Part shown: positions 1 through 8,000 of the stretch, piece after piece
Layout of the letters: each line of letters opens with the position of its first letter
Numbering within the stretch: position 1 is the first letter of the stretch
Source of the DNA: Chersky-840 sp036511675
GTDB taxonomy: Bacteria > Actinomycetota > Acidimicrobiia > Acidimicrobiales > UBA8190
Length of the DNA: 64,000 bases
Reading direction: 5' to 3'
NCBI GenBank assembly: GCA_036511675.1
Contig: DATCBU010000081.1
Location: 18,927 to 82,926 of the forward strand
Notes under the pieces: model-generated
The model's database searches: none
Told to the model about the DNA's origin: nothing
Seen by the model: the letters and a program-made list of their open reading frames with translations, nothing else
Translations under genes and position numbers: made by a program

Positions 1-1
1 G

Positions 2-1375
2 GCCCAAGACCCCGCCGTCAACTACGTGAACGCCGATGGCCGGTCGTTCATGGCTCGGAGCCATCAGCGCTACAACCTGATCTGGTACCCGGCCCCCGAC
101 AGCTACGCCGCCACCAACGCCGCCACGGCCAGCGCCTTCGTCCTGTCCGAGAGCTACCTCTACACCACCAACGCCATCGTCACCAGCCTGCAGCACCTGA
201 CTCCCGACGGCATTTTCGTCGCCCAGTTCGGCGAGATCGACTACAAGCACAGCCCCTACCGCACCACCCGGTTCGTGGGGACGGCCCGTCAGGCCCTGGC
301 CGATCTCGGGATCACCGACCCCAAGGACCACATCCTGGTGGCGAGCTCCCCGGCGCGATTCTTCGGTTCGTTCACCTTGTCCACGATCCTGGTGAAACAG
401 GCCCCGTTCACGAGTGCCGAGATCAACCGCTTCGTGGCGTCGCTCTCCGCCGTCCCGGGGACGACCCTGCAGTACGCCCCCGGGCACCGTGTGGCCCCGA
501 GCCCCGTCGACACGGTGGTGTCGAGCACGCCGGCGCAACTCAAGTCGTTCTACGCCTCGTATCGGTACAACGTCGTGCCCACGACGGACAACGACCCCTA
601 CTTCTGGCACTTCGCCCGGTTCGGCACCGTCGTACGGGACTACCTCCACCCCATCACCAGCCAGGACCGGGAGTACCAGGTGGGTGAACGGGTGCTGGTC
701 CTGCTGCTGGCGCTGGCGGTGGTGATCTCCGCACTGTTCCTGTTGCTCCCCTTCGTCGCCATCGGTGCCACCTGGCGACGGCTGCCGGGGAAGTGGATCT
801 CGGCCGTGTTCTTCGCCGCCATCGGCTTCGGCTTCATGTTCTTCGAGGTCACCCTGATGCAGCTGCTCAACCTCTTCCTCGGCTACCCGACGTATGCCCT
901 CACCGTCACGTTGATGTCGCTCCTGGTCTTCACCGGCATCGGGGCGCTTCTCAGTCCCCGGTTGGGCAACCGGCGTGGCACGGTCCCCCTGCTGCTGCTC
1001 GCCATCACGGGCCTGGCCGTCTTCTACGTCCTCGGCCTCACACCGCTCACCGACTCGCTTCTGGCGCTCCCCATCGCAGCCCGGGTCCCGATCGCGTTCG
1101 CCCTGTTGGCACCGCTCGGGGTGTGCCTGGGCCTGTTCATGCCTCTCGGAGTGCGGTCGGTGTCGGCCATGAGCGAGTTCCGACGCGAATACGTGGCCTG
1201 GGGCTGGGCCGTGAACGGGTTCTCGTCGGTGGTGGGTGCGGTCCTGGCCACACTCCTGTCGATGATCTACGGCTTCCACGTCGTCCTCGTGGCCGGGCTC
1301 GCCGCCTATCTGCTCGCCCTGCTCGTGTGGGGACGCCTGTCACGGCGGGCGGCGGTGCCGGCGGGGTCCTCGTGA
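2..1375 (+). CDS. Spermidine synthase-like membrane protein, C-terminal part (5' truncated by window edge)
   Basis: The reading frame is already open at the first base, so the true start lies outside the window; the GTG at 26 is an internal valine. About 457 residues are visible. The first ~70 residues resemble the end of a Rossmann-type spermidine synthase domain (NADGRSF, then an alternating core ending in GIFVAQFGEIDY). The rest, from about residue 225, is a string of hydrophobic segments. Soluble aminopropyltransferases lack such a tail, so this belongs to the membrane-anchored spermidine-synthase-like proteins common in actinobacteria, whose substrate is generally unknown. I cannot see the N-terminal half of the catalytic site, so activity is not established. 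The next gene has its own promoter. Confidence 0.75.
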   Translation, partial: AQDPAVNYVNADGRSFMARSHQRYNLIWYPAPDSYAATNAATASAFVLSESYLYTTNAIVTSLQHLTPDGIFVAQFGEIDYKHSPYRTTRFVGTARQALADLGITDPKDHILVASSPARFFGSFTLSTILVKQAPFTSAEINRFVASLSAVPGTTLQYAPGHRVAPSPVDTVVSSTPAQLKSFYASYRYNVVPTTDNDPYFWHFARFGTVVRDYLHPITSQDREYQVGERVLVLLLALAVVISALFLLLPFVAIGATWRRLPGKWISAVFFAAIGFGFMFFEVTLMQLLNLFLGYPTYALTVTLMSLLVFTGIGALLSPRLGNRRGTVPLLLLAITGLAVFYVLGLTPLTDSLLALPIAARVPIAFALLAPLGVCLGLFMPLGVRSVSAMSEFRREYVAWGWAVNGFSSVVGAVLATLLSMIYGFHVVLVAGLAAYLLALLVWGRLSRRAAVPAGSS

Positions 1376-1425
1376 CAGCGGGGTCCTCGTGACGCCGGGG
1401 GCCGAGGTATCTCGGGCGCGGCCGT

Positions 1426-1431
1426 TACCAT
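1426..1431 (+). promoter_or_regulatory. Putative -10 element of a leaderless promoter
   Basis: TACCAT is followed by exactly 7 bases and then ATG at 1439. The same TANNNT-N6/7-start arrangement recurs across the window, so transcription probably begins at or next to the start codon. No -35 match is obvious. Confidence 0.5.
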
Positions 1432-1438
1432 GGCCCCT

Positions 1439-2311
1439 ATGACGACGTCGCCCGCTAGGGCGGCGCCGTCCCTCGGCGGTTCAGACAGAGGGGGACTGCG
1501 CCGTTCGGTCGAGCTGTTCCGCGCTTTTCGCCTCGAACAGACCGACCCCGATCACTTCTACACGTTCCAGGCGGCGGACTCCGTCGACCAGCTCCGGCGA
1601 TGGACCGAGGTCGACGGACGCCTGGTGGTGGACATCGGCGGGGGTGCGGGCTACTTCACCGAGGCCTTCGTGCGCGCCGGGGCCCGGTGTGTGCTGGTCG
1701 AGCCCGAGGCCGCGACACCCGATGCCCCCGACGAGGTGTCTACCCCGGAGCCCGGCGCGCTCTCGGCCGAAGCCGCCGCCGAAGCGGCCCGGCGCGCCCA
1801 CCATCGCCGGGCGGTCAAGGCCGGGGGCCATGCCCTGGGCCGGACCATCGCCGGCGACGGCAACCTGCTCCCGCTTCAGGACGGGGTCGTCGACGTGGCC
1901 TTCTCCTCCAACGTCCTCGAGCACATCCCCGATCCGGCCCGGTTCCTCGACGAGATGGTCCGGGTCACGCGTCCCGGCGGCATCATCTATCTGTCGTTCA
2001 CGGCGTGGTATTCGCCGTGGGGAGGACACGAGACGGCGCCGTGGCACTACCTCGGGGGCACACGCGCCGCCCAGCGCTACGAGCGGCTCCATGGCCGACC
2101 CCCGGGAAACCGCTTCGGGTCGTCGCTCTTCGCCTGCCACGTCGGACCCACCCTGCGCATGGCGCGGGCGCATGGCGGCGTGGACGTGGTGGCGGCCCTT
2201 CCCCGGTACTACCCGGATTGGATGCGCTGGATCATCGAGGTCCCCGCGGTACGCGAGCTGGTGACATGGAACCTCCTCCTCGTGCTGCGTCGTCGGGCGG
2301 CCATCACGTGA
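1439..2311 (+). CDS. Class I SAM-dependent methyltransferase
   Basis: A 290-residue methyltransferase. The SAM-binding motif I is clear (VVDIGGGAGYFTEAF, about residue 60) and is followed by an acidic loop (VLVEPE). A typical post-motif stretch NVLEHIPDPARFLDEMVRVT and a RPGG turn follow. A basic, alanine-rich insertion lies between motifs I and II. The C-terminus ends in a hydrophobic stretch with an arginine cluster, so it may touch the membrane. I chose ATG 1439 rather than ATG 1430 because of the 7-base spacing from the TACCAT hexamer. The stop overlaps the GTG start of the next gene (GTGA), so it is translationally coupled to a GT-C glycosyltransferase. From memory, a methyltransferase of this kind (Rv0224c) lies near acyltransferase and aftD genes in mycobacteria, suggesting an envelope glycan or lipid substrate; this is inference. 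Confidence 0.85.
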   Translation: MTTSPARAAPSLGGSDRGGLRRSVELFRAFRLEQTDPDHFYTFQAADSVDQLRRWTEVDGRLVVDIGGGAGYFTEAFVRAGARCVLVEPEAATPDAPDEVSTPEPGALSAEAAAEAARRAHHRRAVKAGGHALGRTIAGDGNLLPLQDGVVDVAFSSNVLEHIPDPARFLDEMVRVTRPGGIIYLSFTAWYSPWGGHETAPWHYLGGTRAAQRYERLHGRPPGNRFGSSLFACHVGPTLRMARAHGGVDVVAALPRYYPDWMRWIIEVPAVRELVTWNLLLVLRRRAAIT

Positions 2312-3759
2312 CCTTGCCGGGGCGCGTCGAGGAGCGCTCCGAGCCCGTCGCCGCCGTGGTGGTGACGCCGACGACCGACACCAGCCCTACGCCGGGGGAG
2401 CAGGCCTCGGCGCGCCAGGCCCGACGCCGGGCCAACCGTCGCTGGTGGGCGTGGATGGCGGCCATCACGGTGTTGGGGTTCGGGATCAGGCTCGGCACCG
2501 TCCTGGGCCGGCCCGATCGGAAGCCGGGCGGTGACGCCTATTACTTCCACAACGCCGCCAACCTCTTGGCCACCGGCCACGGCTTCATCGACCCCTGGCT
2601 CTACGTCAGGCACCCGCCCCAGGTGGTCCAGATCGCCGACTGGCCCCCGTTGTTCGTCTTCGTCCTGGCGGGCGCCTCGGTGGTGGGGTTCAAGACGTTC
2701 TTCGCCCAGCGGGTGTGGTGTTGCGTGGTGGGAGCCGCGGCGGTGACGGTATGCGGGATTACCGGCCGGGAGCTGGCGGGTCGTCGGGCCGGCTTGATCG
2801 CCGCCTTTCTGGTGGCCGTGTACCCCAACATCTGGATGAGCGACGAACTGGCCCTGTCGGAGACGCTGACTCCGCTGCTGGTGGCGCTCGTCCTGCTGTG
2901 TGCCTACCGGTTCTGGAAGCAGCCGGGCCTGCGACGCATGCTCGTGCTCGGCGCCGTCACCGGGATCGCCATGTTGGGACGCGACGAGCTGTCCCTGCTG
3001 ATCCCGCTCGTGGTCATACCTTTGGCGCTCATGGCGCGCCTCGGGGGGCGGGCCCGCCTGGGCCTGGCGGCGGTGGGCACCCTGGCCGCGCTCACCGTCA
3101 TCGCCCCCTGGGTCGGCTACAACATGAGCCGCTTCGAGAAGCCCACCTTCATCAGCTCGGGGCTCGGCATCACCTTGGCGTCCGCCAATTGCGACACCAC
3201 CTGGTCGGGATCGTTCGAGGGGTACTGGTCGCACGAGTGTGCCCTGCGGGCGCCGCTCGACACCCACGCCGATCGGTCGGTGCAGGCCGCTCAGGCCCAG
3301 ACGTACGCGCTCGACTACATCCGCGCCCACGAGAGCCGGCTGTGGCGGGTGGAGCTGGCGCGCCTGGGGCGTGCCTTCGGTGCCTACCATCCACTGTTCC
3401 AGGTGGACCTGGACGCCTTCGTCGAGACGCGCCCCTACCATTGGGCGCTTCTCGGGCTCGGGATGTACTACGCGTTGTCCGCCCTGGCTCTGGGCGGGAC
3501 CGTCGTGCTGCGGCGCCGGCGAGTGCCGGTCTTCCCGCTGTGGGCCCTCGGTCTCGTCGTTGCCGCCACCGTGCTCATCAGCTTCGGCAACACCCGCTAC
3601 CGGACCCCGTTCGAGGTGACCCTGGTGTTACTGGCCGCAGTGCAGCTCGACGTTGTGTGGGGTGGCCTGCGAGGCCGTCCTGCTGCCGACGCCGTCAGGG
3701 GCGAGGCCGCGGCACCCGGGCCCGGCCCGAACCGCTCCACCACCCCAACCGGTCCTTGA
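2308..3759 (+). CDS. GT-C fold glycosyltransferase (ArnT/PMT-like, GT39 or GT83 type)
   Basis: A 483-residue polytopic membrane protein. After a basic cytosolic N-terminus there is one transmembrane helix, then a large first loop with GGDAYYFHNAANLLATGHG; the aspartate in this loop fits the catalytic position of GT-C enzymes that use polyprenyl-phosphate sugars. About ten more hydrophobic helices follow, and an SFGNTRYRTPFE stretch near the end matches the conserved R-Y-R-P region of this superfamily. The GTG start overlaps the stop of the upstream methyltransferase by four bases. The last 65 bases run into the 3' end of the oppositely oriented acyltransferase gene, and the final ~30 residues are low-complexity. 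Acceptor and donor are unknown. Confidence 0.8.
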   Translation: MTLPGRVEERSEPVAAVVVTPTTDTSPTPGEQASARQARRRANRRWWAWMAAITVLGFGIRLGTVLGRPDRKPGGDAYYFHNAANLLATGHGFIDPWLYVRHPPQVVQIADWPPLFVFVLAGASVVGFKTFFAQRVWCCVVGAAAVTVCGITGRELAGRRAGLIAAFLVAVYPNIWMSDELALSETLTPLLVALVLLCAYRFWKQPGLRRMLVLGAVTGIAMLGRDELSLLIPLVVIPLALMARLGGRARLGLAAVGTLAALTVIAPWVGYNMSRFEKPTFISSGLGITLASANCDTTWSGSFEGYWSHECALRAPLDTHADRSVQAAQAQTYALDYIRAHESRLWRVELARLGRAFGAYHPLFQVDLDAFVETRPYHWALLGLGMYYALSALALGGTVVLRRRRVPVFPLWALGLVVAATVLISFGNTRYRTPFEVTLVLLAAVQLDVVWGGLRGRPAADAVRGEAAAPGPGPNRSTTPTGP

Positions 3760-4999
3760 GCCCGAGGAGGGGACGTTCGACAAGCACATAGCTGGCGGTG
3801 GCCGACGCCACGGCCAGGCCGAAGGCGACCCCGAAGAGCTCGGGGAGCGGCACCCGGAACAGCAGATGGGTCCACCGCAAGACGAACAGGTCGACCCAGG
3901 CCTGATGCCACAGGTACACCCCGTAGGAGACGACTCCCAGCGCGGCCACGGGTTTGCACCGCAGCACCCAGCGGATGGCGCCGCGCTGCTGAGGGCCGAA
4001 CACCGCCGGCACCAGCAAAAAGAACGCGAACAGCCCGTACAGCAGCTCCTGGGCCACCCCCCGGCCGGGCGGATTGTGCTGGAGCGGGGATCGCGACACC
4101 CCGAGGTGCGAGACGGCCCACAGCATGCCCAGGGCGAGGAGCCAGCTGACCCAGGGCATGGCCGGGTGCCACAACCATCTCGGCGCCGACTGCCGGTGGG
4201 CCAGCCAGCTGCTGAGGACCGCCAAAAGCATCCCCAAGGCGAACAGATCGAAGCACGACGGGAGCCACTCCAGCGCGATGTAGGCGAACGACGAGTGCAG
4301 GTGCAGCAGCCAGAAGCGCAGGCCCAGTCCCACGGAGAAGAGCCCGGCCAAGGCCACGAGCTCGCGTGCCAGCTGGTGACGGTCAGAGCGCCGGTTGCGC
4401 ACCAGGACCATGGCGTAGAACGGGAGGAAGAGATAGAACGCCACTTCCGTGCACAACGACCAAGCCTGGGTGATCCCCGTGAGCGCGTGCGACGGGATGT
4501 AGACCTGGACGAGGCCCAGGTAGATCAACAGCGAGTGCCACCCGGGGCGCACCTTCGTGTCGATGTGCATGACGTAATTGGTGATGACGAAGGCCAACCA
4601 GTACGCCGGCATGATCCGCAGGAATCGGCGTACCCAGAACTTCCCCGTGGCGGGGGCGGCGCCCCCGGCGATATGCGAGGCGGCGAAGGGCCGGTACAGC
4701 AGGAACCCGGAGATCAAGAAGAACACCGCCACCCCGATCTCCAATCGGGCAGTGTAGATGCCGGCTGAGGACCGCAGCGTGAAGCCCGAGGCGAACGACG
4801 TGTGGACCAGGACGACGAGGACCGCCGCGATGGCCCGCAGCCCGTCGAAGCAGGGGAAGTGGCGCGGTCGCGCCGCCGCGGCCTGGTGGGCGGGACTCCG
4901 GCGTCGCCTTCCCCACCGCCTTTGGGGTGGGGCGTCGGGTGTGGCGTCGGTGATCTCGTCGATGGCTTCGGGCGCAGGAACAGGCGCGACGTCGACCAT
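3695..4999 (-). CDS. Acyltransferase family 3 (OafA/YrhL-like) membrane protein
   Basis: About 434 residues. After an arginine- and proline-rich cytosolic leader comes the hallmark FDGLRAIAAVLVVLVHTSF with the catalytic histidine, then GVAVFFLISGFLLYRPF, RRFLRIMPAYWLA and the WSLCTEVAFYLFLP motif. About ten transmembrane helices follow, with VVSYGVYLWHQAW and VERPLLGLKD at the end. This family transfers acyl groups to extracytoplasmic glycans. There is no C-terminal SGNH domain. The ATG at 4999 is directly preceded by an in-frame TTG at 5002, and a TACGGT hexamer lies exactly 7 bases before that TTG, so a leaderless TTG-ATG start is possible. The gene follows the AftD-like gene by 37 bases on the same strand. 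Its 3' end overlaps the convergent GT-C gene by 65 bases. Confidence 0.88.
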   Translation of the reverse strand: MVDVAPVPAPEAIDEITDATPDAPPQRRWGRRRRSPAHQAAAARPRHFPCFDGLRAIAAVLVVLVHTSFASGFTLRSSAGIYTARLEIGVAVFFLISGFLLYRPFAASHIAGGAAPATGKFWVRRFLRIMPAYWLAFVITNYVMHIDTKVRPGWHSLLIYLGLVQVYIPSHALTGITQAWSLCTEVAFYLFLPFYAMVLVRNRRSDRHQLARELVALAGLFSVGLGLRFWLLHLHSSFAYIALEWLPSCFDLFALGMLLAVLSSWLAHRQSAPRWLWHPAMPWVSWLLALGMLWAVSHLGVSRSPLQHNPPGRGVAQELLYGLFAFFLLVPAVFGPQQRGAIRWVLRCKPVAALGVVSYGVYLWHQAWVDLFVLRWTHLLFRVPLPELFGVAFGLAVASATASYVLVERPLLGLKDRLGWWSGSGRARVPRPRP

Positions 5000-5036
5000 C
5001 AACCGAGCGACCGTAGCATGACGTGCGCGCCACGGG

Positions 5037-8000
5037 TCAGACGCTGGGCGCGTGCTTTCCCCGTCGTCGGCGGCGGCGTGGCGGTTGCTCGATACCGCCC
5101 TCAGGTGCGCCTCGAGACGGTGCGTCGCCGCTTTGCACCGTGCGTCGGGCGCGACGGTCCCGCACCTCCTGGACCAACGCGTCGGCACCGAGCGCGGCCA
5201 CCGCGAACCACGCCAAGGTGCCCGCCAATTCGAAATGGGTGGGCCAGCCGAATTCCGCCAGGAAGCGGAACGTGCTCTGGCCCGAGGTGACCATCCGGTC
5301 GACGGCGACGAGCAACCCCACCGAGCCCAGCGCCAGGAAGATCCTCCCGTACCCCACCACCAAGGTGATGAGCGCGGCCAGCCCCACCGGAATGCCGGCG
5401 TCGGGGGCGATGACCGCCGAGGTGATCCCTCCCACGACGAGCGACACCGCCACGACCACGAACCATCGCGGACGCGCCCCATAGGAGCGGAGAGGCGAGC
5501 CCAACAACGGAGCGGCATCGTCCCCGCGCATGGTGTCCCCGCGCATGGTGTCCCCGAGATCCGGGTGTGCATCGGGCGTCGCCATCGCCGTCGGCGCCGA
5601 CGATCGGTATTTCCCCGTTGGGCCCACCGGCACGGTCACGGTCTCACCGGTGTCCCGGCGACGGCGTCGCGACGGCCAACACGCCAGGACCAGACACAGT
5701 GCCAGGGTGACCGCCGAGGCCACCAAGGCCACGTCGACCAGTCGCTGCGGGGTCCAGTCCAACGTGATCACCATGTTGTGGCCGGGCTTCGGCGGCGTCA
5801 CCAGCCACCCGTTGGCATACCCGTCGATCACTTGGGGGGCACCCAGGTCCACGCCGGTGCCCGTCGTGGCATGCCACCCCGCATTGGTGCTCTGCCCCAG
5901 CACCATCCAGAACGGGCCCGCCGGGTCGTGGACGACCACCTTCGCCGACGTGGCCGAGGAGTGGACGACGGTGATGGTCGGCGCCGGTCCCGATTCGGTC
6001 GGCTGGACCCGGCCCGAGGGCGTGACGGCCAGGGGCGCCCCACCCGGGGCGGAGTCGAGGACCACGCTGTCGATGTCGAGGTCGACGCCGGGGGGGAAGC
6101 CCGGCTGGGTCCGCACCACGTGGGGGCCCGGCCCGAGCACGATGCCGCTGGCGGCCGAGCCGCAGCCCCGTACCTGGAGGGCTCCGAGCGATGCTGCTGT
6201 CGCGGTGGTCCCGGTGACGGTCACGGGCACGGGCGCACCGTCGATGGTGAGCAGGTCGCTCCGACATGGTGCGGGCATCTGTGTCGGCCCCGGGACGGCC
6301 CGGGGCATGCCGGGGACGTCCATCTCGGCGATGCCGATGGGCAGTGCGACCTGCTTGTCGGAGTAGTAGTCCAGGTCGGTGACCGAACGCACGGAGTCGA
6401 ACGTCACTTTGACATGGGCACCGGTCAACGCTGGGAAGCCCACCGTGACGTTCTGCGTGGCCCATGGTCGGGAGCCCTCCGCCAGGGCGGGCAGCGCCAC
6501 GGTCCGGCTCTGGCCGCCCGCGCTCACGGTGATCGACGTGGGGATCGAATGCCGTCCGTCGGCCACGACCGCCATCGAGAGGTGGTCGAACGTGATGGGA
6601 TGCACCAGGTCGTATTCGAGCCAGCTCCCGGCTTGTGGTCCGAGGCCCGGGCTCCACACCGTGTCCAGGCTCCCGTCGAGCGTCGCCGAGGTCCGGTCGG
6701 ACACGTCGCCGGGCAATCGCCCCGAGGAGTAGGCGGCGGTGATGCCCGGCACCGTCGTCCCCAGCAGCGTGTCCAAGACATCGTCGGGAACCAGTGCGGA
6801 GAGCTCGGCGGTGCCGCTCACCGAGAACGTGCGCGCCGTGGGGAGCGTGAAGGTGCGGGCGATGTCGATCTCGGGGTCGGTGGCCGGAGGCACCGCAGCG
6901 GCGGTCTGGCGCGTCATGACGATGGTGAGCCGGTGCGACGCCGAGGTCGTCCCCGCCTGGCGGAGGAGGTCCTCGGGCATCCGCAGCACTTCGTCGACCT
7001 GTTGTCCGGGCAGCCGAACCTCGGCGAACCCGACACCGGACTTTCCGTCGTAGGACTTCTCGAGACCGGTGTTGGTGGCATCGATGGTGATCTTGAGCGT
7101 GGTGAAGGTCCGCGTGGGGAAGCTCACGGTCTGGCCCGCGGCGGTGCGCGACGACGGGCCGAGCTTGACGGTGACGGGACGTCCGCCGTCGAAACGGAGC
7201 GTGACGCGCGTGATCCAGCGGTTGCGTGGCCCATACAGGGGCTGGACCAGATTGACCTCGTTGGTGGTGCGCGGGTGGTTCAGCGCCACCTGGAGGTACT
7301 GCCTGACGGGATTGTCGAAGGACGCCACCGTCCACGTCGTGCGCAGGTTGCCGTCCAGAGCCTGGTCGGGCCGGTCCTCAGGTACGTAGGTGATGGGATT
7401 GCCGTAGTTGCTCGCCTGGACCGACGCCACCCCCAACTGCTCGGCCACCGTCTCGTCGGTGTCGCCGGCGGACGTCGGGAACAACGGAAGTCGCGCATCG
7501 CGGGTGTCGGGCACGAGCGGCTTCTCGCCCGCCGGTTCGGTGTACCCGAAGTTGTCACCCACGGTTCCGAACTGCTGGGCCTGGTTGCGGTTGGTATCGG
7601 TCACGACCAGGTCCGCGCCGGCGGCCAGCTGGCGTTGCAACGCGGCGGGCTTCGTCGTGAACGACGGCGAGTAGAACACCGTCGCCTGACCGTCGAGGAG
7701 GCCCGCACCCGCGGCGGCGACCAACCCGGCACCGTCGCCGTCGAGCAGCATCGGTCGGGAGGCCCCCTCGCTACGCAGGATGGACCGCGCCCCCGGCACG
7801 GCGAACACGGTCACGGGTTGGGGATAGGCGGCGCCATGGGGGAGCCCGAGCTCGGTCTCGTCGATCAGGGGGTACTTGACCGACGGGGCAGCGGTCACAC
7901 GGGGGCTGCCGAAGCCCACCGGGTCAGCCAAACCCGGGGGGAGAGGGTCGAGCTTCTGCCCCAAGGCCCGGGGTCGGGGGGTGTTGTAGTGCTCGTAGGC

